NCBI GenBank assembly: GCA_035534175.1
Contig: DATLSM010000083.1
Coordinates: forward strand, 1 to 64,000
Origin: DATLSM01 sp035534175
GTDB taxonomy: Bacteria > Actinomycetota > Thermoleophilia > Solirubrobacterales > 70-9
Direction: 5' to 3'
Length of the DNA: 64,000 nt
Shown: piece by piece, positions 1 to 8,752 of the stretch
How positions within the stretch are numbered: position 1 is the stretch's first letter
Layout: the number at the start of each line of letters is the position of its first letter
Position numbers and translations under genes: made by a program
The notes under the pieces: generated by a model
Databases searched by the model: none
What the model was told of the DNA's origin: nothing
What the model saw: the letters and a program-made list of their open reading frames with translations, nothing else

Positions 1-250
1 CCGCCTGGGTGAGCCCGCTTCTGAAGCCGGTGCCCCTCCCCGCGGGCTGGGGAGGACCGACTCTCATCGCCTAGCTACTAACTAAGCGGCGAGGGCGAAC
101 TCATGGTCCGCACGTATTGGTTTTTGCCGGTGTTTCACGAGGCCTCCGGCAACCTCGACCTGCAACCTTTCGCACGGATCGTCCACGTCGAAGCCTGTCG
201 CCCCCGTGCTATGTGCTCTGTGATTGTACGGTGTCGAGGAAGGAGACGGG

Positions 251-1627
251 ATGGGCGAGAGAGAATTCGACGCGATCGTGCTGGGGGCCGGCCCCGCTGG
301 CGAGGTCTGCGCCGGTCGGCTCGCCGAGGGAGGCCTGGAGGTGGCGATCGTCGAGCAGGAGCTGATCGGCGGCGAATGCTCCTACTACGCCTGCATGCCA
401 TCGAAGGCGCTGCTGCGAGCGGCGGGACTGCTGGCCGAGGCGCGGCGGGTTCCCGGAGTCGCCGAGGCGGTGAGCGGGAAGCTCGACCCCGGAGCCGTCC
501 TCCGCCGTCGCGACGAGGTGATCCACGAACTCGACGACTCGAGCCAGATTCCCTGGCTACGCAAACGGGGGATCGAGCTCTACCGCGGCGAGGGCCGGCT
601 GGATGGAGAGCGTCGGGTCGTGGTGGGCGAGGCGGTGCTCAGTTCAAGGCGGGCGATCGTCATCGCCAGCGGCAGCGGCGCCACGATGCCGCCGGTCGAG
701 GGGCTCGACTCGGTTGAGGCCTGGAACAACCGCCAGGGGACCACCGCCAAGCGGGTCCCACCGAGCATGGTCGTGCTTGGTGGCGGTCCGGTCGGCTGTG
801 AGCTGGCGCAGGCCTGGTCGAGCCTGGGCGCCTCGGTCGCCCTGATCGAGGGCGAGGAGCGACTACTGCCGCGCGAGGAGCCCTTCGCCGGCGAAGAACT
901 CGCTGCGGCGCTGGGGCAAGAGGGTGGCATCGATGTGCATACCGGGGTCCTCGCCCGACGGGTGAGCGGCGGCGGAGCTGGGGTGGAAGTCGAGCTGAGC
1001 GACGGGGCCAGCCTCGAGGCCTCCGAGATCCTCGTCGCGGTGGGGCGCACTCCCCGCACCGCAGGCCTGGGGCTTTCTTCGGTGAGGGTCGAGCCTGGGC
1101 GCGGGGGCTTCCTCGGGACCGACGACAGGTTGCGGGTGGGCGGGCGCGAGTGGCTCTATGCGATCGGCGACGTCAATGGCAGGGCGCTGCTCACCCACAT
1201 GGGCAAGTACCAGGCCTGGGTCGCGGCCGAGAACCTGCTGGGGCGAGACGTCGAGGCGATCGCGGAGGGCATCGGCTCTCCCCGCGTCACCTTCACCGAC
1301 CCCCAGGTCGCCGCGGTTGGCAAGACGCTCGAGCAGGCGCGCGAGGCCGGGATCGCGGCCCGCGCCGTGGACGTGCCGACCGATCGCACCCCCGGTGCCA
1401 GCTTCCAGGGCAAGGACACCGGCGGCACCTCCCGCCTCGTCATCGATCAGGACCGCGGCACGATCGTCGGGGCGACCTTCACCGGCTTCGAGATCGCCGA
1501 CTTCCTCCACGCCGCAACGATCGCCGTGGTCGGCGAGGTCCCGCTCACCCGGATCCGCCACGCCGTCGCCTCCTATCCGACCCGCAGCGAGGTCTGGCTG
1601 AAGCTGCTGGAGGCCTACGGGATCTGA
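251..1627 (+). CDS. FAD/NAD(P)-dependent dithiol oxidoreductase, dihydrolipoyl dehydrogenase-like
   Basis: A 458-residue class I pyridine nucleotide-disulfide oxidoreductase. The FAD site GAGPAG is at residues 12-17 and the redox pair is GGECSYYACMPSK, with C43 and C48 in the family CxxxxC spacing. The NAD(P) Rossmann motif GGGPVG lies near residue 180, the second FAD motif AIGD near 305, and a dimerisation domain follows. Lipoamide dehydrogenases end in HPTxSE, with a catalytic His; here the motif reads SYPTRSE, so that His is Tyr. It may therefore be a mycothione, mercuric or quinone reductase-like relative rather than a true E3. An in-frame TTG exists at 224, but the ATG at 251 has AGGAGA about 5 bases upstream. 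It stands alone and converges on the next gene. Confidence 0.85.
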   Translation: MGEREFDAIVLGAGPAGEVCAGRLAEGGLEVAIVEQELIGGECSYYACMPSKALLRAAGLLAEARRVPGVAEAVSGKLDPGAVLRRRDEVIHELDDSSQIPWLRKRGIELYRGEGRLDGERRVVVGEAVLSSRRAIVIASGSGATMPPVEGLDSVEAWNNRQGTTAKRVPPSMVVLGGGPVGCELAQAWSSLGASVALIEGEERLLPREEPFAGEELAAALGQEGGIDVHTGVLARRVSGGGAGVEVELSDGASLEASEILVAVGRTPRTAGLGLSSVRVEPGRGGFLGTDDRLRVGGREWLYAIGDVNGRALLTHMGKYQAWVAAENLLGRDVEAIAEGIGSPRVTFTDPQVAAVGKTLEQAREAGIAARAVDVPTDRTPGASFQGKDTGGTSRLVIDQDRGTIVGATFTGFEIADFLHAATIAVVGEVPLTRIRHAVASYPTRSEVWLKLLEAYGI

Positions 1628-1655
1628 GCCAGGTGCACGGTGCCCCCAGCAGGGC

Positions 1656-3566
1656 TCAGACCCTCGAACGTCGCTTCAGATCTTCGAGCACCTCGGGCGG
1701 GAACCCCGCCACCTGATTGAGGTCGTCCACCGACTGGAACCGGCCGAGGCGCTCGCGGTGGGCGAGCAGCCGGGTCGCCTGGGTGACCGTGAGGTCATAA
1801 CCGCGCAGTTGCTCGAAGGTGACCGTGTTCAGATCGATCGTCGGCCCCGGCTGAGCAACTGCCGCGGGCGGGGTCTCGGGCTGAGGTGCTGGCGGGCGCG
1901 GGATTGGAGTCGGCTGCGGCAGCACGGTGGGCGGGGGCGGCGAAGGTGGCGGGGGCAGTGGATGCGGGGGCTCGGGCGCTGGGGGCGACGTGGGCACTGG
2001 AGTAGGTGCCTCGGGCGGCGTGGGCACTGGAGTAGGTGCCTCGGGCGCCGAGAAGACGGCCGCAGGAGGCGGCGAGGGGGCGGGGGAAGCCTGGAACGGT
2101 TGGGGAGGTTGGAGGGAGGGCGCCGCGGCCTGCACCGAGTCGAACACCGCCCGCTCGGCCTCGGCGGCGCGGCGCTCGGCCTCCCGCGCGTGCTCCTCTG
2201 CCTGGGTGACGTTTTCCTGCATCTCGCGCAGGCGCTGCTGTCGCTGGTCCTCTTCTGCTTGCAGCTTCGCCAAGCGCTCGGCCTCGGCGGCGCGGCGCTC
2301 GGCGGCCTTGGTCCGCTCCTCGATCTGGCGCAGGCGCTCCTGCGCCTCCTCCATCGAGCGCTCGATCGCGACGTGCTCCTCCTGCAGCAGATGCTCGGCG
2401 GTCTGCATATCGGCGGCTGGAGGTGAGGGTGGTGAAAGGTCGACCGGAGGCGGAGGCGGTTGAGGCCCAGGCTGCACGGGAGGCAGGGCCTCCATGCTCT
2501 GCGTGATCTGGCTCCCCTGGGCGCGCGCCTCGCGGCCTTCGGCCTCGCGCTGGGTGCGTTCGGCCTCCTGAATTCGGCGATCGGCCTCGGCCCGGATCCT
2601 CTCCTCCTCCTGCTGGATCTCCTGCACCTTGGAGCGAACCCTCTCTTCCGCCACGGCGGGGTCATAGGTCCCCGCCTGCGGCGTGGCGCCGGCGAGGACC
2701 GGCGGCGGGATCGGCGCCACCGGCGCGGAGGGCGGCGGGACGGCCTGAGAGGGCGCGATGGGCGATTGGGCTTGCCCCGGCGCGACGGGCTGGGGGGGAG
2801 TCTGGGGAGCCGCCGGCGCGGCAGGCTGTCCTCCCTGCCGCAGCAGTTCGCGCTCCTGCCTCACCCGCTCGGCGCGCAGCTCCCGCTCCGCCTTCTCCGC
2901 GTCCTTGCGCCTGCGTCGCTCCTGGCGTTTGCCGATCCCAAAGAGCCGCCTACCAACCGGCTCGGAGGCCAGGGGGACGGCGGGAGGCGGCAGCTGAGAG
3001 GCCGGTGCGGCGCCGACCCCCTGAGCCTGGGGGGCCGGTGGCGGAATGGGCTTACCGCGTCGGCGGGCCCTCTGGGCGACTCTCTCTTCCTTGCGATGCT
3101 TCGCCGCCTCCTGCCGCTGCGTGCGCTGCTCGAGGCGAGCGGCACGCTGCTGCTCACGCGCCATCCGCCGTTTGTCCTGCGCGCTCTGGGGTGGGGAGCC
3201 GGCGAACGCCGGCGCGGGTGGAACACCGGGGAGTGGCGGAGAAGAGACCCCCGGGGGCGGCGGCGAAGCGAGTCCGGTCGCCGCGGGGACGGCTGAGACA
3301 GGAGGGGCGGCGGGAGGCGTGAACGATTGGCCGACCATCTTCGGTTGCTTCGCGGCCTTCCCCTTGTTGCGGCGCTGGGTGAAGCTGACCACCAGCAGCA
3401 GGATCAGGATCGCGATGACCAGGGCGGCGACGAAGTACTCGGTGTGGTTGCTCACGTAGTTGCCCGCCTTGTTTGGGAAGGATTCGGCCCTGGCCTGGGC
3501 AGGGACGGCCAGGGCCAGCGAGATGAGCGCGGCGACGCCCGGGAGCGGGAGCAAGCGGGTGCGCAT
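1656..3566 (-). CDS. Proline-rich coiled-coil membrane protein with C-terminal helix-hairpin-helix domain
   Basis: A 636-residue protein, not a named family as a whole. It has an N-terminal signal sequence (about residues 1-28, ending AQARA), then a transmembrane helix (about 45-60, VAALVIAILILLLVVSF) followed by basic residues. The middle alternates Pro-rich stretches with long charged coiled-coil segments rich in Arg, Glu and Ala (EERTKAAERRAAEAERLAK and similar). The last 60 residues (IDLNTVTFEQLRGYDLTV...AGFPPEVLEDL) resemble the ComEA-type helix-hairpin-helix fold, which in ComEA binds DNA. Topology suggests a membrane anchor with a large cytoplasmic tail. The ATG at 3566 is preferred to an upstream in-frame start because the signal peptide begins there and GAAAGG lies upstream. 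Function is unknown; HhH-mediated DNA or protein contact at the membrane is inference. Confidence 0.7.
   Translation of the reverse strand: MRTRLLPLPGVAALISLALAVPAQARAESFPNKAGNYVSNHTEYFVAALVIAILILLLVVSFTQRRNKGKAAKQPKMVGQSFTPPAAPPVSAVPAATGLASPPPPGVSSPPLPGVPPAPAFAGSPPQSAQDKRRMAREQQRAARLEQRTQRQEAAKHRKEERVAQRARRRGKPIPPPAPQAQGVGAAPASQLPPPAVPLASEPVGRRLFGIGKRQERRRRKDAEKAERELRAERVRQERELLRQGGQPAAPAAPQTPPQPVAPGQAQSPIAPSQAVPPPSAPVAPIPPPVLAGATPQAGTYDPAVAEERVRSKVQEIQQEEERIRAEADRRIQEAERTQREAEGREARAQGSQITQSMEALPPVQPGPQPPPPPVDLSPPSPPAADMQTAEHLLQEEHVAIERSMEEAQERLRQIEERTKAAERRAAEAERLAKLQAEEDQRQQRLREMQENVTQAEEHAREAERRAAEAERAVFDSVQAAAPSLQPPQPFQASPAPSPPPAAVFSAPEAPTPVPTPPEAPTPVPTSPPAPEPPHPLPPPPSPPPPTVLPQPTPIPRPPAPQPETPPAAVAQPGPTIDLNTVTFEQLRGYDLTVTQATRLLAHRERLGRFQSVDDLNQVAGFPPEVLEDLKRRSRV
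1990..2049. repeat. Two-copy 30-bp tandem repeat inside the HhH protein gene
   Basis: Two adjacent 30-base units (1990-2019 and 2020-2049) differ at one base. Each keeps the reading frame and encodes a decapeptide of the type EAPTPVPT[P/S]P in the Pro-rich linker before the HhH domain. This is a likely recent in-frame duplication in low-complexity coding sequence. Confidence 0.85.
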
Positions 3567-3651
3567 TGCCCTCAATCCTTTCACGTGATTCGGCGTATGC
3601 AAGGCCTGACCCCACGATTGCTTGGGCCGAGGTTCGAACCGAGCCCAGCGC

Positions 3652-4128
3652 TCACCGCATCCGTCCCTTGAACTCGCGCTCCACCTCGCGGCGGACGTCG
3701 CGGTCGGCGATCTCGCGACGCCGGTCGCGACCCTCCTTGTTCCGCGCCAGGGCCAGCTCCACCTTGGCCCGTGCCCCCTTGAAATAGATCCGGGTGGGGA
3801 TCAGGGTCAGCCCTTTCTGTGCGGTCTTGCCGATCAGACGCTCGATCTCGGCTCGGTGCATGAGCAGCTTTCGCGCCCGCTCGGGCTCGTGGTTTTGGTT
3901 GCTGGCCGGTGCGTAGGGGGGAATGTGGAGATTTCGCAGCCAGACCTCGCCGGCCTCGACGACGGCGTAGGCGTCGGTCATCTGGGCCTTGCCCCCGCGC
4001 AGCGACTTGACCTCCGAGCCGCGCAGGGCGATTCCCGCCTCCATCGTCTCCACAAGCTCGAATTTGTGCCGGGCGCGACGGTTAGTGGCGACGTCACCGG
4101 AGGCGGGGGAGCGTCGCTTCTCAGCCAC
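3652..4128 (-). CDS. smpB: SsrA-binding protein SmpB
   Basis: A 158-residue SmpB, the usual length. Recognisable features are the start NRRARHKFELVETMEAGI, the GSEVKSLRGG segment, the core LRNLHIPPY and NHEPERARKLL, and the basic C-terminal tail after YFKGARAKVELALARNKEGRDRR. SmpB binds tmRNA and delivers it to stalled ribosomes for trans-translation. The GTG start at 4128 overlaps the stop of the upstream RNase gene by 8 bases (GTGGCTGA), implying translational coupling. The neighbouring RNase R-type enzyme is functionally apt, since RNase R degrades tmRNA-tagged messages. No tmRNA gene is visible nearby. Confidence 0.95.
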   Translation of the reverse strand: MAEKRRSPASGDVATNRRARHKFELVETMEAGIALRGSEVKSLRGGKAQMTDAYAVVEAGEVWLRNLHIPPYAPASNQNHEPERARKLLMHRAEIERLIGKTAQKGLTLIPTRIYFKGARAKVELALARNKEGRDRRREIADRDVRREVEREFKGRMR

Positions 4129-5683
4129 CGGCGGGCTCCAGGTCGACCCGCCCGCGCGAGGCTTCGATCCCCCCCACCCCGACCGCGATCGGGTCGCCCA
4201 GCCGCAGGCGGTTGCCACTTCGCCGACCGACCAGGGCGGTCTCGCTCTGGTCCAGCTCGAAATACTCGCCGGGCAGGCGACGGGCGGGGAGGAAGCCCTC
4301 GTAGACGTCCCCCAGCTCGCCGCCGAAGGAGACGAAGGCACCCGCCCGGATGACACCCGAGACCTCTCCCTCGAATTTGGCGTCCAGACCGCGATCGCCC
4401 AGCTCTCGCTCCAGCAGGTAGGCGGCGCAGAGGTCGTCGGCTTCGTGCTCGATCCGGGTCGAGGAGCGCTCCCGCTCAGAGCAGTGCGCGGCCACCTCGC
4501 GGGCCTCGGCGCGGCGAGGCGCCTCCTCCCCCTCCCCCAGGGCGGCCAGCAACGCGCGATGGGCGACGAGATCCGGATAGCGACGGATTGGTGAGGTGAA
4601 ATGACAGTAGGCGGAGCTGCCGAGCCCTGCGTGGCCGCTGTTTCGCTCGCTGTAGGAGGCCGGCTTGAGGGAGCGGAGCACGAGCGATGTATACGCCTCG
4701 CGGCCGTGGCCGCGCCGCCTGGCCTCGCGGCTGGCGAGCCGGCTGGCCTCGGCGGCGACCTCGCCCGCCTGGCGCGGCGAGAGTCCCTCACGCAGCGGGG
4801 GCGTCGGAACTCCGAGCGCGTGGAGCTGGGCGATCAGGCGCTCCACCCGCCCCGGGTCGGGTTGGGGGTGGACGCGGTAGAGGGCCGGCACCCGCTTGCG
4901 CCCCAGCAGCTGCGCCACCTGTTCGTTGGCCAGGATCATCAGCCGCTCGATCAGCCGGTGCGACTCGGTCTGCCTCACCGAGTGGGCGCCGGTGACGTTG
5001 CCGGCGGCGTCGAAGCGGAACTCGGGCTCGGCGGAGTCGACATCGAGGCTGGTCACGCCGCGCCGCTCCCCCAGCGCCGCCGCCACCCCCCGGGCGAGGG
5101 CCAGGGACTCGGCGACGGGGGCCGGGGCTTTCGCCCGCCCGGCGAAGATCGCGTCGAGGTGGTCGTAGTCGAGCCGGGCGTCGGAGCGGATGCGGCTGCG
5201 CTGAAAGCTCGCCGATCGCGGTTCGCCCGCCGGCCCGAGCTCGATCTCGGCGCTGACCGCGAGCCTCTCCTCCCCCGGAGTGAGGCTGCACGCATCACTG
5301 CTCAGGGCGTGGGGCAGCATCGGCTCGACCACGCCCGGCGCGTAGGTGCTATTGGCCCGACGGCGTGCCTCGAGGTCCAGTGGCGAGCCGGGACGCACAT
5401 GCGCGGCGACGTCGGCGATGTGGACCCAGAGGCGCACGCCGTCCCCCTCACGTCGCGCCGAGATGGCGTCGTCGAAGTCGCGGGCGGTGGCCGGGTCGAC
5501 GGTGAAGGTGGGCAGCGCCGTGAGGTCGCTTCGGCCTCCCTCCCGCCGCGCCGCGGCCCTCGCCGCCGCCCCGGCCTCCAACTCCAGCGCCGCACCAAAG
5601 CCGCGACCTTCCAGGCGCTCCCCCATCAGCGCTTCGACCGCGTCGCGAGCCCGCTTGGGTGAGCGAGGGAACCGCGGCGTCAA
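4121..5683 (-). CDS. rnr: RNase II/R-family 3'-5' exoribonuclease
   Basis: A 520-residue RNB-domain nuclease. The catalytic acidic motif PATARDFDDAIS is near residues 62-73, the second signature HFTSPIRRYPDLVAHR near 355, and an S1-like RNA-binding domain (EVSGVIRAGAFVSFGG...YEGFLPAR) closes the protein. It lacks the N-terminal cold-shock/OB domains of enterobacterial RNase R (about 800 residues) and begins only about 60 residues before the catalytic motif. The TTG start at 5683 shares a TTGA overlap with the upstream protease stop, so the short N-terminus appears genuine. It degrades structured RNA processively and is coupled to smpB downstream. The assignment to R rather than II rests mainly on DFDDA and the context. 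Confidence 0.85.
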   Translation of the reverse strand: MTPRFPRSPKRARDAVEALMGERLEGRGFGAALELEAGAAARAAARREGGRSDLTALPTFTVDPATARDFDDAISARREGDGVRLWVHIADVAAHVRPGSPLDLEARRRANSTYAPGVVEPMLPHALSSDACSLTPGEERLAVSAEIELGPAGEPRSASFQRSRIRSDARLDYDHLDAIFAGRAKAPAPVAESLALARGVAAALGERRGVTSLDVDSAEPEFRFDAAGNVTGAHSVRQTESHRLIERLMILANEQVAQLLGRKRVPALYRVHPQPDPGRVERLIAQLHALGVPTPPLREGLSPRQAGEVAAEASRLASREARRRGHGREAYTSLVLRSLKPASYSERNSGHAGLGSSAYCHFTSPIRRYPDLVAHRALLAALGEGEEAPRRAEAREVAAHCSERERSSTRIEHEADDLCAAYLLERELGDRGLDAKFEGEVSGVIRAGAFVSFGGELGDVYEGFLPARRLPGEYFELDQSETALVGRRSGNRLRLGDPIAVGVGGIEASRGRVDLEPAGG

Positions 5684-6867
5684 CCGGGGACCCGGTGCGC
5701 CAGGACCGCGAGAGCCCGCTGCATCGCCTCGTCGCGCCTGGTGCGCGGGTTGTCCCGGACATAGACGTCGGGGTGGATGCCCTTGCCCGCCAGGTTGACG
5801 CCCCTGGGTGTGAAGTACTGGCCGACGGTCAATTTCAGGGCGCCGCCGTTGGCGAGGGGGATCTCCTGCTGGAAGACGCCCTTGCCGTAGGAGCGGGTGC
5901 CGACGACCGTCGCGCCCACGTCGTCGGCCAGCGCGGCGGTGAGAATCTCCGCCGAGGAGGCGGTATCGCGATCGATCAGGACGACGAGCGGAATCCTCAC
6001 CAGGTCCCCGCCCGAGGATCGATAGACGGAGTTGCCGTCGGCCCTGGAGGTGGTCGAGACGACGACCTTCCCCTGCGCCATGAAGAGGCTGGCGATCGCG
6101 ACCGCTTCCTGAAGAAAGCCGCCGCCATTGCCCCGGAGGTCCAGCACGATCCCCTGGGCGCCTTCGCGCTCCAGCCGCCGCAGGGCCTTGGCCACCAGCT
6201 TGTCAGAGCCGGCGGTGAAGCTGGAGTAGCGCAGGTAGCCCAGCTTGCGCCCGTCCACCCGCTTGATCTGGGTGAAGGTGACGGGGGTGGCGATTTCGGC
6301 TCGGGTGACCCGGACGCTCTCCACACCCCGGCGACCGGGCCGCACGATCCCCAACCGCACGCTGGTGCCTTCCGGGCCGGTGATCCATTTATTCGCCAGC
6401 AGCAGGCTCTTGCCGGCCAGCGGCCTGCCTTCAACCGAGATGATCACGTCACCATGGACGATGCCCGCCTTCCTGGCCGGGGATTCAGGCAGGACTCGTT
6501 TGGTGAGAATGCCGCGAGCGGTGAGCGCGATTTCGATCCCCACTCCCGAGTAGTGGCCGTCCAGCTCTTCGTTGAAGCCGGTCGCGGCCTTCGGCGCAAA
6601 GTATTCGGAGTAGCGATCGTGGAAGTGCCGGCGCAGGCCGCGCACCATGCCGCCGAGGGAGGAGTCGGTGAGGGAGGAATGGTTGGCCGGCTGGTAATAG
6701 TTTTCTTCGATCAGTTCTGTCGCTTCGGCGCTGATGCCTCCCGAGGCACCGACCAGGCGGTCACGAAGGAAGCTGGGCAGCGTGGCCGGGTGACCCCCGA
6801 GCCAGATTCCGGCGCCCAGGGCGAGAAGCAGGGCGGCGCCGAGCGCCGCGATCCAGGCGGCTCTCAC
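5680..6867 (-). CDS. S41-family C-terminal processing peptidase (CtpA-like)
   Basis: A 395-residue envelope serine protease. The N-terminal membrane anchor or signal spans about residues 4-25 (WIAALGAALLLALGAGIWL). A PDZ domain follows (GVGIEIALTARGILTKRVLPESPA, near 110-185), then the S41 catalytic domain with Ser in DTASSAEIL and the general-base Lys in SYGKGVFQQ. These proteases trim the C-termini of exported proteins. The gene follows ftsX by a few bases and overlaps the RNase start by TTGA, an order common in actinobacteria and Firmicutes (ftsEX-ctpA). The start is the GTG at 6867. Confidence 0.92.
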   Translation of the reverse strand: MRAAWIAALGAALLLALGAGIWLGGHPATLPSFLRDRLVGASGGISAEATELIEENYYQPANHSSLTDSSLGGMVRGLRRHFHDRYSEYFAPKAATGFNEELDGHYSGVGIEIALTARGILTKRVLPESPARKAGIVHGDVIISVEGRPLAGKSLLLANKWITGPEGTSVRLGIVRPGRRGVESVRVTRAEIATPVTFTQIKRVDGRKLGYLRYSSFTAGSDKLVAKALRRLEREGAQGIVLDLRGNGGGFLQEAVAIASLFMAQGKVVVSTTSRADGNSVYRSSGGDLVRIPLVVLIDRDTASSAEILTAALADDVGATVVGTRSYGKGVFQQEIPLANGGALKLTVGQYFTPRGVNLAGKGIHPDVYVRDNPRTRRDEAMQRALAVLAHRVPG

Positions 6868-6874
6868 CCCGGCC

Positions 6875-7804
6875 TCAGACCTTGAGGAAGCGCCGCAGGG
6901 TGACGCCAGAGCCGATCGCCGAGACCAGCACGGCGGCGGCGAAGAGGATGCCGACGAGCGCCGGGAAGGAGAGGGTGCTGTTGTTCTGCGCCGCGAGGAA
7001 GGAGAAGGTCTTGCTCAGGGGGTCGACGATCGTGATCTTGCCCAGCCACAGGATCAGTATGGCCACCAGGCCTCCGGCGAAGCCGACCACCACGCCCTCG
7101 ATCATGAACGGCCAGCGGATGAACCAGCGGGTCGCGCCGACCAGCCGCATCACCTCGACCTCGCGCCGGCGGGTGTAGATCGAGAGCCGGATCGTGTTGC
7201 CAACCAGCAGCAGTGAGGCCGCGATCAGCAGCGCGGTGATCACGGTCAGAACTATTTTCAGCGCGCTGGTCACCTGGGCGATCTTCTGCACCCCCTGCTG
7301 CGGCGCGAAGGTGGATTCTTCGGCCGGGATGATCGAGGAGATCGGCTTCGGTTTGCCGTTTCGGCCCGGCGGAGCGACCGCGGCGCGCACGACCGCGAGA
7401 TTGCTGGCGTTGTCGGCCTTGACCGAGAAGTTGGCGGGCAACGGATTGTGGCCGCCCAGCTGGGCGAGCGATTCTTCGACTTTCTTCTCGCCGTAGGAGC
7501 CCTTGAATTCGGCCAGCGCCTCGGGCTTGGTGATGAAACGCACCGCAGCGACGTGGGGGATCGCTTCCAGCTTCCTCTGCAGGGTGGTGATTTCAGCGCT
7601 GGTCGCATCGTCGTATACCGGCACCCGGAATTCGAGGCTGTTGCTGACCTGTTCGCTCTTGGCCTGCGTGGTCTGCAGGACCGGGATCAGGACGCCGAGC
7701 AGAATCACGGTCACGATCGTGGTCACGATCGCCGCCAGGCTCGGTGCGCCGTTGCGGCGCATGGCGCGAAAGGCCTCCTGGGTGAAGAATGCGAACCGGC
7801 CCAT
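6875..7804 (-). CDS. ftsX: Cell-division ABC transporter permease FtsX
   Basis: A 309-residue FtsX. It has an N-terminal cytoplasmic segment with RRNGAPSLAAIVTTIVTVILL (TM1), a large extracellular domain (about residues 50-175) carrying the ECD fold start EFRVPVYDDATSAEI, then three TM helices. The conserved loop RREVEVMRLVGATRWFIRWPF lies between TM2 and TM3. With FtsE it forms the complex that gates peptidoglycan hydrolases at the septum. It starts with an ATGA overlap on the ftsE stop, so the pair is co-translated. The ctpA-like gene follows in the same operon. Confidence 0.95.
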   Translation of the reverse strand: MGRFAFFTQEAFRAMRRNGAPSLAAIVTTIVTVILLGVLIPVLQTTQAKSEQVSNSLEFRVPVYDDATSAEITTLQRKLEAIPHVAAVRFITKPEALAEFKGSYGEKKVEESLAQLGGHNPLPANFSVKADNASNLAVVRAAVAPPGRNGKPKPISSIIPAEESTFAPQQGVQKIAQVTSALKIVLTVITALLIAASLLLVGNTIRLSIYTRRREVEVMRLVGATRWFIRWPFMIEGVVVGFAGGLVAILILWLGKITIVDPLSKTFSFLAAQNNSTLSFPALVGILFAAAVLVSAIGSGVTLRRFLKV

Positions 7805-8646
7805 CAGAACAGGGACTCGCTGCCGTGGCCGTTGGTCTGTCCCTCGTTGCCAACGCCCATCTCGGCCTTCATCCTCAGGCCGAACTCGGTGGTCGACTCC
7901 TCGGTGTAGCCGCCGCTGACCTCGTCGCGGACGACGCGGCCCTCGTAGAGCTCGATCACCCGGCGGCGCATGCTGTCGACCATCTCGCGGTCGTGGGTGA
8001 CGACGAGAACGGTCGTGCCGGTCTTGTTGATCCGGTAGAGGAGCTGCATCACGCCGATCGAGGTGACCGGATCGAGGTTGCCGCTGGGCTCGTCGGCGAG
8101 CAGCAGCGGCGGGTGGTTGACGAAGGCGCGGGCGATCGAGACGCGCTGCTGCTCGCCGCCGGAGAGCTGGTCGGGATAGCTGTGCAGCTTGGTGGAGAGG
8201 CCGACCAGTCGCAGCGTCTCCGGCACCTGCTCGCGGATTTCAGCCCGGCTGGCGCCGATCACCTGCAGCGCATAGGCGACGTTGTCATAGACGGTGCGGT
8301 CGGGGAGCAGCTTGAAGTCCTGGAAAACGGTGCCGATGTTTCGCCGCAGCAGCGGGATCTTCTTCTCCGACAGGGTGCCGATGTCGCGGCCGGCGATCTT
8401 GACGCTGCCCTCGGTGGCCGAGAGCTCGCGGATCAGCATCTTGATCAGGGTCGACTTGCCGCATCCGGTCGGACCGACCAGGAAGACGAACTCGCCGCGG
8501 TCGATCGCCAGGGAGACCCGGTCAAGCGCCATGTGACCGCCGGAGTAGACCTTGGTCACCTCGCCCAGCTCGATGATCGGCCGCCTGGCGCGGCGGGGTC
8601 GCCGCGACTCCGACTCGCGCTTTTGTCTCTTGCCAGCTCTTGCCAT
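7804..8646 (-). CDS. ftsE: Cell-division ATP-binding protein FtsE
   Basis: A 280-residue ABC ATPase. Walker A is GPTGCGKST, the Q-loop FQDFKLL, the signature LSGGEQQRVSIARAF and Walker B LLLADEPSGNLD, followed by the H-loop VTHD. It energises FtsX. Compared with the usual 220-230 residues it has a basic N-terminal leader (MARAGKRQKRESESRRPRRA) and a 35-residue C-terminal tail after the ATPase core. The ATG at 8646 was chosen over an upstream in-frame start because conserved sequence begins only at PIIELGEVTK; a true start further inside the basic leader cannot be excluded. Confidence 0.93.
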   Translation of the reverse strand: MARAGKRQKRESESRRPRRARRPIIELGEVTKVYSGGHMALDRVSLAIDRGEFVFLVGPTGCGKSTLIKMLIRELSATEGSVKIAGRDIGTLSEKKIPLLRRNIGTVFQDFKLLPDRTVYDNVAYALQVIGASRAEIREQVPETLRLVGLSTKLHSYPDQLSGGEQQRVSIARAFVNHPPLLLADEPSGNLDPVTSIGVMQLLYRINKTGTTVLVVTHDREMVDSMRRRVIELYEGRVVRDEVSGGYTEESTTEFGLRMKAEMGVGNEGQTNGHGSESLF

Positions 8647-8752
8647 ACCCGGGATCTGTTCTGCGACTACAGGGTGACTCCTGCGCACCCTCCGGGGCGC
8701 AAGACCCTGCCCATAGAAGGTTGGCGAAACCTTAGCGAATTGTTAGTGGACG

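Noticed and set aside
1..75. A 24-codon open stretch ending TAG at 72-74 that could be the end of an upstream gene
   Set aside because: Too short and no motif; cannot be told from chance. The rest of 76-250 shows no gene.
1990..2049. Two tandem 30-bp units as a CRISPR-like repeat
   Set aside because: The units are adjacent with no spacer and lie in frame in a Pro-rich coding region.
3618..3648. GGTTCGAACC with flanking TGGGC/GCCCA, like a tRNA or tmRNA T-arm next to smpB
   Set aside because: The T-stem would need G52 to pair with G62, and no acceptor stem or CCA follows; it folds only as a weak hairpin without a T-run.
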